Assembly: GCA_021203425.1 (NCBI GenBank)
Contig: JAJQBF010000101.1
Location: 1 to 21,540, forward strand
Reading direction: 5' to 3'
Origin: Clostridiales bacterium
Lineage (GTDB): Bacteria > Bacillota > Clostridia > Lachnospirales > CAG-274
DNA length: 21,540 nt
This document shows, one piece after another, positions 18,531 through 21,540 of this stretch. Made by a program: the position numbers and the translations under genes. A model generated the notes under the pieces. That model was given only the letters and a program-made list of their open reading frames with translations, did not search any database and was not told where the DNA came from. Each line of letters opens with the position of its first letter. Position 1 is the first letter of the stretch.

Positions 18531-21397
18531 GGTGAAACAAAGACTGCCTCGGTAGTGGTTTCCGTGGTTGTTTCCGCTGAAACTGCCTTTTTTGTAGTTG
18601 TCTCCGCTGCAGCTGTTGTGGTTTCTTTTGTTGCTGCAGAGGTAGTTGTTTCTGTCGTGGTTTCTTTTGTTGTTGTAACAGTAGTTGTTTCTTTTGTTGT
18701 TGCAGCTGCTGCTTTTGTGGTTGTTTCCGCTGAAACTGTTGTAGTCTGCGTTGTGGTAACGGTTGTTGTTCCCGTTGTGCTTTCCGTAGGCTCTTCCGCC
18801 GGTGTATAATCCGTTGTTTTTCCGCTTTCATTAAGAAGAACCTGATTATAAGCCATAATTAAGGGGGCTGCCCCTTTTGCGTCGTCTGTTACCGTTGCCT
18901 CGGAAACATAATATTTATATGAGCCGTCTCTTGTTTTATAGGCATAACCCCTTGTAGCTGAAGAAGAGGTTTTTCCGCTGCTCGGACCCGCCAATCCTGC
19001 CACGCCGCATATATCATTTAAGGTTACATCTGTTTTGCTGTCATCTGTGTAAAGGAGTTTTTCACCGCAAAGGCTTAAGAAAACATCATAGCCTGTGTCA
19101 TAATAGTTGCTTTGAACTATTCCCGAATTTGCCCCTTTCATAAGGGCATAGGCTATGGCGGCGCTTCCGCTTGTTTCCGTATAGTTATAATCTCCCTGGG
19201 GCTTGTCTATAACCTGATACCAAAGACCTGTTTCAGAATCTCTGTATTCAATAAGAGCGTCCATAAGCTCTGTATAATATGTTGTAAGAGAATAAATTTC
19301 CGAGGTTAAGTCTATACCGAACTTTTCCTCTCCCTCTTTCAAAAGCTCTATATCGTCAACAAGCGCCATAGCATACCAGCCTGTGCCTCTAAGCCAAAAT
19401 TCGGAAGATGCACCTGTGTTGTTTCCCGTTGTATTAAGTGCCCAGCTCATAGCCGAAGATGTATCATAATTTTCGCTTTCCGGGTCTGCCTGAGCATCAT
19501 AGCCATGATAATAAAGACCTGTTTCGGAATCTCTCAGTTTGTCATATACATTTGAAATCTGTGTTGTGACGTGTTCCGCCGCTTCTTTAAAATCATCGGC
19601 ATTTTCACCTATTTCAAGTTCATATTCAAGCCAGAAAGGTGTTTCCATATATATTCCGTCAAGCCAAACCTGATAAGGATATGCGTTTTTATGCCATAAA
19701 TTGCCCTCTGCTGTTGTTTTGTGTGAAAGCATATATTTAAGTATGTTTGTGTAAAGGGTTTCGCTCACTGCATTTGTATATTTTGTGCTGTTTCCCGAGC
19801 CTGCGGCAATGAGTTCGATTAAAGCCTTTCCGCTGTTTAAGTCGTCAAGGGCATAGCTTGAAATTGAAAAGCTTGCCGAAATATAACCTTTGCTTGAGCT
19901 TACAAGAGAATCGCTTATAAAAGCACTCATATATGTATCGGCAAAGTCAGAATAGGTTTCATCTCCCGTTCCCTCGCTTAAAGCCATAAGGGCGGAAACC
20001 ATGCAGCCGTTTATATAAGACCACTTAAAGCTTGAGGGGCTTTCCTTGTTCCATGGCGAACCGTCTGTCGGGTCATCGTCTGTTGTCATATTGTTTATAA
20101 GCAGAGCCATTTTATCTCTTTCTTCGGAAATTTCGTCATATTCATAGTTTTCGGCGGAAATAGTTATTCCGAAACTGTTTGTATATGTATGTCTTAAGTT
20201 AAAGCTATCCGTTCCCAAAAGAAAATAAGTGTCAATTGTTTCGGAGGTTTGTCCGTCCCATGTTGAATCCAAGCCGTACCACAGGCTGTCTTCCATTTCG
20301 ACCCAGCTCCATGCGTGGCTTACTGTTCCGGCTGTTCCCGACTGATAAAGAGAATTTACCCCGACATCATCACAGAGCAGCTTTACCGCAAGGGTATAAC
20401 CCTGACATACCGCTGAACCGTCAACCAATACACCCACCGGCGAAAAGGGATTTCCGCTTAAAATTTTTCCGGTTGAGGTGTAATAGCTGCTTGTATCATA
20501 ATCATAATCCGCTGCATCGCATACATAATCGTGAACATATTTAATTTTTTCATATTCGTTTTTCAAAACCGAACAAGCCGAAACAACCTCTTCTTCTATT
20601 TCGGAAATAGCCGTCATATATTCCTCTATTTCAGCCTTCGTACCCAATGTATAAAGATAATAAACAATTTCCGTTGTGTCAGCTGAAGAATTATACGCAC
20701 TTCCGGCTCTTATTGTGGTTGTGTTAAACCAAAAATAATCGGGGTTGTCTCGGTAAACAGCCCAAATAACATTTGCCAAGTCGCTGCTGCCTGTAAGTTC
20801 TCCGGAAATTGTAAAATCAAGTATAATCCGTTCGTTTTCATCGTCTATGTCATCAATGGAAATCTCCTCCAAAACCTTGTCATAGGCTGATTTTTGATAT
20901 TCGGAAAGAAGTGCTCTATAGCTGTATTCCTCTTCCGTTTCGTCAGAACCGGCAAGATCTGCCATATTAAAGGGCGACGCCTCTATTCCGGCTTTATCGT
21001 CCGTTATTATTATTTCCTCAAGCTCGATTTCACTGTTTTCAACAGTTTCACCGACCGTAATTTCTTCTTGTTCTTCACTGTCTGCTGATTCTGCCCCTGC
21101 CGTTTCCTCTTGAATTTCACTCTCTTCAGAAACCTCTTCCTCTGCCGTTTTCTCCTGAGTTTCTGCCTCTTCTTCGGCAGTTTCTTCCTGAGTTTCTGCC
21201 TCGTCGGCAGCCTCTTCCCCCGCCGTTTCCTCCTGAACTTCACTCTCTTCGGCAGTCTCTTCCTCTGCCGTTTCTTCTTGAGTCTCGGTCTCTTCAACAA
21301 CTTCTTCGCTTATATTTTCTTCTGCGCCGCTGTAAGTGCCCGCAGAACCGAATACCATTATGCCTGCTAAAACAAGCGCTGTAATTTTTCTCTTCAA
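17561..21397 (-). CDS. Large secreted protein: transglutaminase-like + GH105/GH88-like + four chitobiase-C-like modules
   Basis: I take the TTG at 21397 (GGAGGG six bases upstream), giving 1278 residues that start LKRKITALVLAG; an upstream ATG would add 28 unlikely residues. Order: signal peptide (1-25); Glu/Thr-rich repeat (25-140); transglutaminase-like domain with Cys331 (AVCQGYT), His361 (SHAWSW) and Asp377 (GLDSTWD); a GH105/GH88-type alpha-barrel (about 450-850) with Asp580 in QVWLDGIYMETPF, FWLRGTGW and ETSGSAAIAYALMKG, as in unsaturated rhamnogalacturonyl hydrolases; a Thr-rich linker (868-952); then four beta modules in A-B-A-B order (957-1278). No LPXTG, SLH or other anchor is seen. 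It may process pectic or glycosaminoglycan-like chains outside the cell, but combining both catalytic domains is unusual. Domain identities are from motif reading. Confidence 0.82.
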   Translation of the reverse strand: MKRKITALVLAGIMVFGSAGTYSGAEENISEEVVEETETQEETAEEETAEESEVQEETAGEEAADEAETQEETAEEEAETQEKTAEEEVSEESEIQEETAGAESADSEEQEEITVGETVENSEIELEEIIITDDKAGIEASPFNMADLAGSDETEEEYSYRALLSEYQKSAYDKVLEEISIDDIDDENERIILDFTISGELTGSSDLANVIWAVYRDNPDYFWFNTTTIRAGSAYNSSADTTEIVYYLYTLGTKAEIEEYMTAISEIEEEVVSACSVLKNEYEKIKYVHDYVCDAADYDYDTSSYYTSTGKILSGNPFSPVGVLVDGSAVCQGYTLAVKLLCDDVGVNSLYQSGTAGTVSHAWSWVEMEDSLWYGLDSTWDGQTSETIDTYFLLGTDSFNLRHTYTNSFGITISAENYEYDEISEERDKMALLINNMTTDDDPTDGSPWNKESPSSFKWSYINGCMVSALMALSEGTGDETYSDFADTYMSAFISDSLVSSSKGYISASFSISSYALDDLNSGKALIELIAAGSGNSTKYTNAVSETLYTNILKYMLSHKTTAEGNLWHKNAYPYQVWLDGIYMETPFWLEYELEIGENADDFKEAAEHVTTQISNVYDKLRDSETGLYYHGYDAQADPESENYDTSSAMSWALNTTGNNTGASSEFWLRGTGWYAMALVDDIELLKEGEEKFGIDLTSEIYSLTTYYTELMDALIEYRDSETGLWYQVIDKPQGDYNYTETSGSAAIAYALMKGANSGIVQSNYYDTGYDVFLSLCGEKLLYTDDSKTDVTLNDICGVAGLAGPSSGKTSSSATRGYAYKTRDGSYKYYVSEATVTDDAKGAAPLIMAYNQVLLNESGKTTDYTPAEEPTESTTGTTTVTTTQTTTVSAETTTKAAAATTKETTTVTTTKETTTETTTSAATKETTTAAAETTTKKAVSAETTTETTTEAVFVSPPAFEVSGVFGGRNVTFTSDTAGAVIYYSSTSSVLTTDDISVSNGETVLFEDFYGTIYARAYYQGSWSNVSRLILKIPVVNTPTVTVNGTSVAIKSTTPSSFICYTTDGSEPVVETDGTVTNGTWLKVNGARTNSGTITASPGDTVRAVAVRSCFTTSASAAVYVTISPAAFTVVGTFGGRNVTFTSATSGAKIYYSSTTSSLTTSDKCVSNGQTVLFEDFYGTIYARAYYNGKWSNVSRLILKIPTVNDPTITYSGGKATIRTTTPNCYIYYTTDSTTPSITNGTKLCSNSYGQVAVSSGTTIKAIAVRSCFTNSNVVTYTP
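18542..18796 (-). repeat. Thr-rich linker repeats (coding)
   Basis: About 85 residues built from TTT, TTV, TTK and ET units, with near-repeats of AETTTK and KETTTV in the DNA. It is probably an extended, possibly glycosylated, spacer between the glycosidase domain and the C-terminal modules. Long frames on the other strand and in the other minus frame here are compositional artefacts. Confidence 0.75.
20978..21325 (-). repeat. Glu-rich repeats (coding)
   Basis: After the signal peptide, about 115 residues repeat variants of ETQEETAEEE and SEVQEETAGEE. The DNA repeats are imperfect and liable to slippage, so length may vary between strains. The stretch is strongly acidic and probably unstructured. 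Confidence 0.75.
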
Positions 21398-21440
21398 AAA
21401 AAGCCCTCCTCTTTTAAAATTTATACGATTCCATAAGTAT

Positions 21441-21469
21441 ATCTTAACATAAAAGCCCGTATGAGTCAA
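21441..21469 (-). promoter_or_regulatory. Candidate promoter of the large secreted-protein gene
   Basis: On the minus strand TTGACT (21464-21469) and TAAGAT (21441-21446) are 17 bases apart, with a TG one base upstream of the -10 box. The transcript would have a leader of about 40 bases ending in GAGGAGGG before the TTG start. Confidence 0.55.
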
Positions 21470-21540
21470 CAAAATATTCATTTTGTTCAGGACGAACGCA
21501 CGAAAAGTTATTCTTTACATATTTCTATTTACCAGCAAAT

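Noticed and set aside
18457..18831. Gln/Lys-rich 124-codon minus frame and Val-rich plus frames in the Thr-rich linker
   Set aside because: They are shifted readings of the ACA/GAA-type repeats of the large protein's linker.
21010..21300. Arg/Lys-rich frame opposite or alongside the Glu-rich repeat
   Set aside because: It is a compositional shadow of GAG/GAA repeats in the real frame.
21397..21481. Start of the large secreted protein at ATG 21481
   Set aside because: It would place 28 residues before the signal peptide and span the predicted promoter; the TTG at 21397 has a proper ribosome site and begins a typical signal peptide.

Overview
The window looks like chromosome from an A+T-rich, endospore-forming Gram-positive bacterium of the class Clostridia, probably Lachnospirales or a close relative. 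This is inferred from GerW (YtfJ) next to a DUF2953 protein, a DUF6106-like membrane protein, the rnhB-yraN-pgeF-der-plsY-gpsA order, and AGGAGG-type ribosome sites with frequent GTG/TTG starts. Every recognisable protein gene is on the minus strand; the only plus-strand gene I propose is a small antisense RNA.

Read in the direction of transcription (high to low coordinates), the window opens with a very large secreted protein (17561-21397). It has a signal peptide, a Glu-rich repeat, a transglutaminase-like domain, a GH105/GH88-like glycosidase domain, a Thr-rich linker and four chitobiase-C-terminal-like modules. A long bidirectional terminator follows. Next comes an 850-base stretch without an obvious long gene. 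It holds what I read as a complete type I toxin-antitoxin locus: a 40-residue hydrophobic peptide gene with its own promoter, leader and terminator, and a convergent plus-strand antisense RNA with its own promoter and terminator, overlapping at their 3' ends. Beyond it is a decayed remnant of another copy of the big protein's C-terminal module.

The block 16709-11755 is a housekeeping cluster: rnhB, yraN, pgeF, der, plsY, gpsA (RNase HII, a nuclease-like protein, a laccase-fold purine enzyme, a ribosome-assembly GTPase and two steps of phosphatidic acid synthesis). The end of gpsA runs into a hairpin-rich element (about 11475-11784) that supplies its last nine codons and stop and contains a 21-codon minigene framed by inverted repeats.

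The block 11422-6216 carries a GH43 beta-xylosidase-like gene, a small unknown protein, DUF2953, gerW, a DUF6106-like protein and guaA. The block 5976-946 carries a polar amino-acid ABC transporter (binding protein, permease, ATPase), then rsmA, a frameshifted unknown gene and trmB. An unknown 233-residue protein with its own terminator ends the window.

Points deserving most attention are the type I toxin-antitoxin locus, the rsmA gene without an ATG/GTG/TTG at the correct place but with an ideally spaced ATA, the A7-tract frameshift upstream of trmB, the unusual architecture of the large secreted protein, and the structured element at the end of gpsA.
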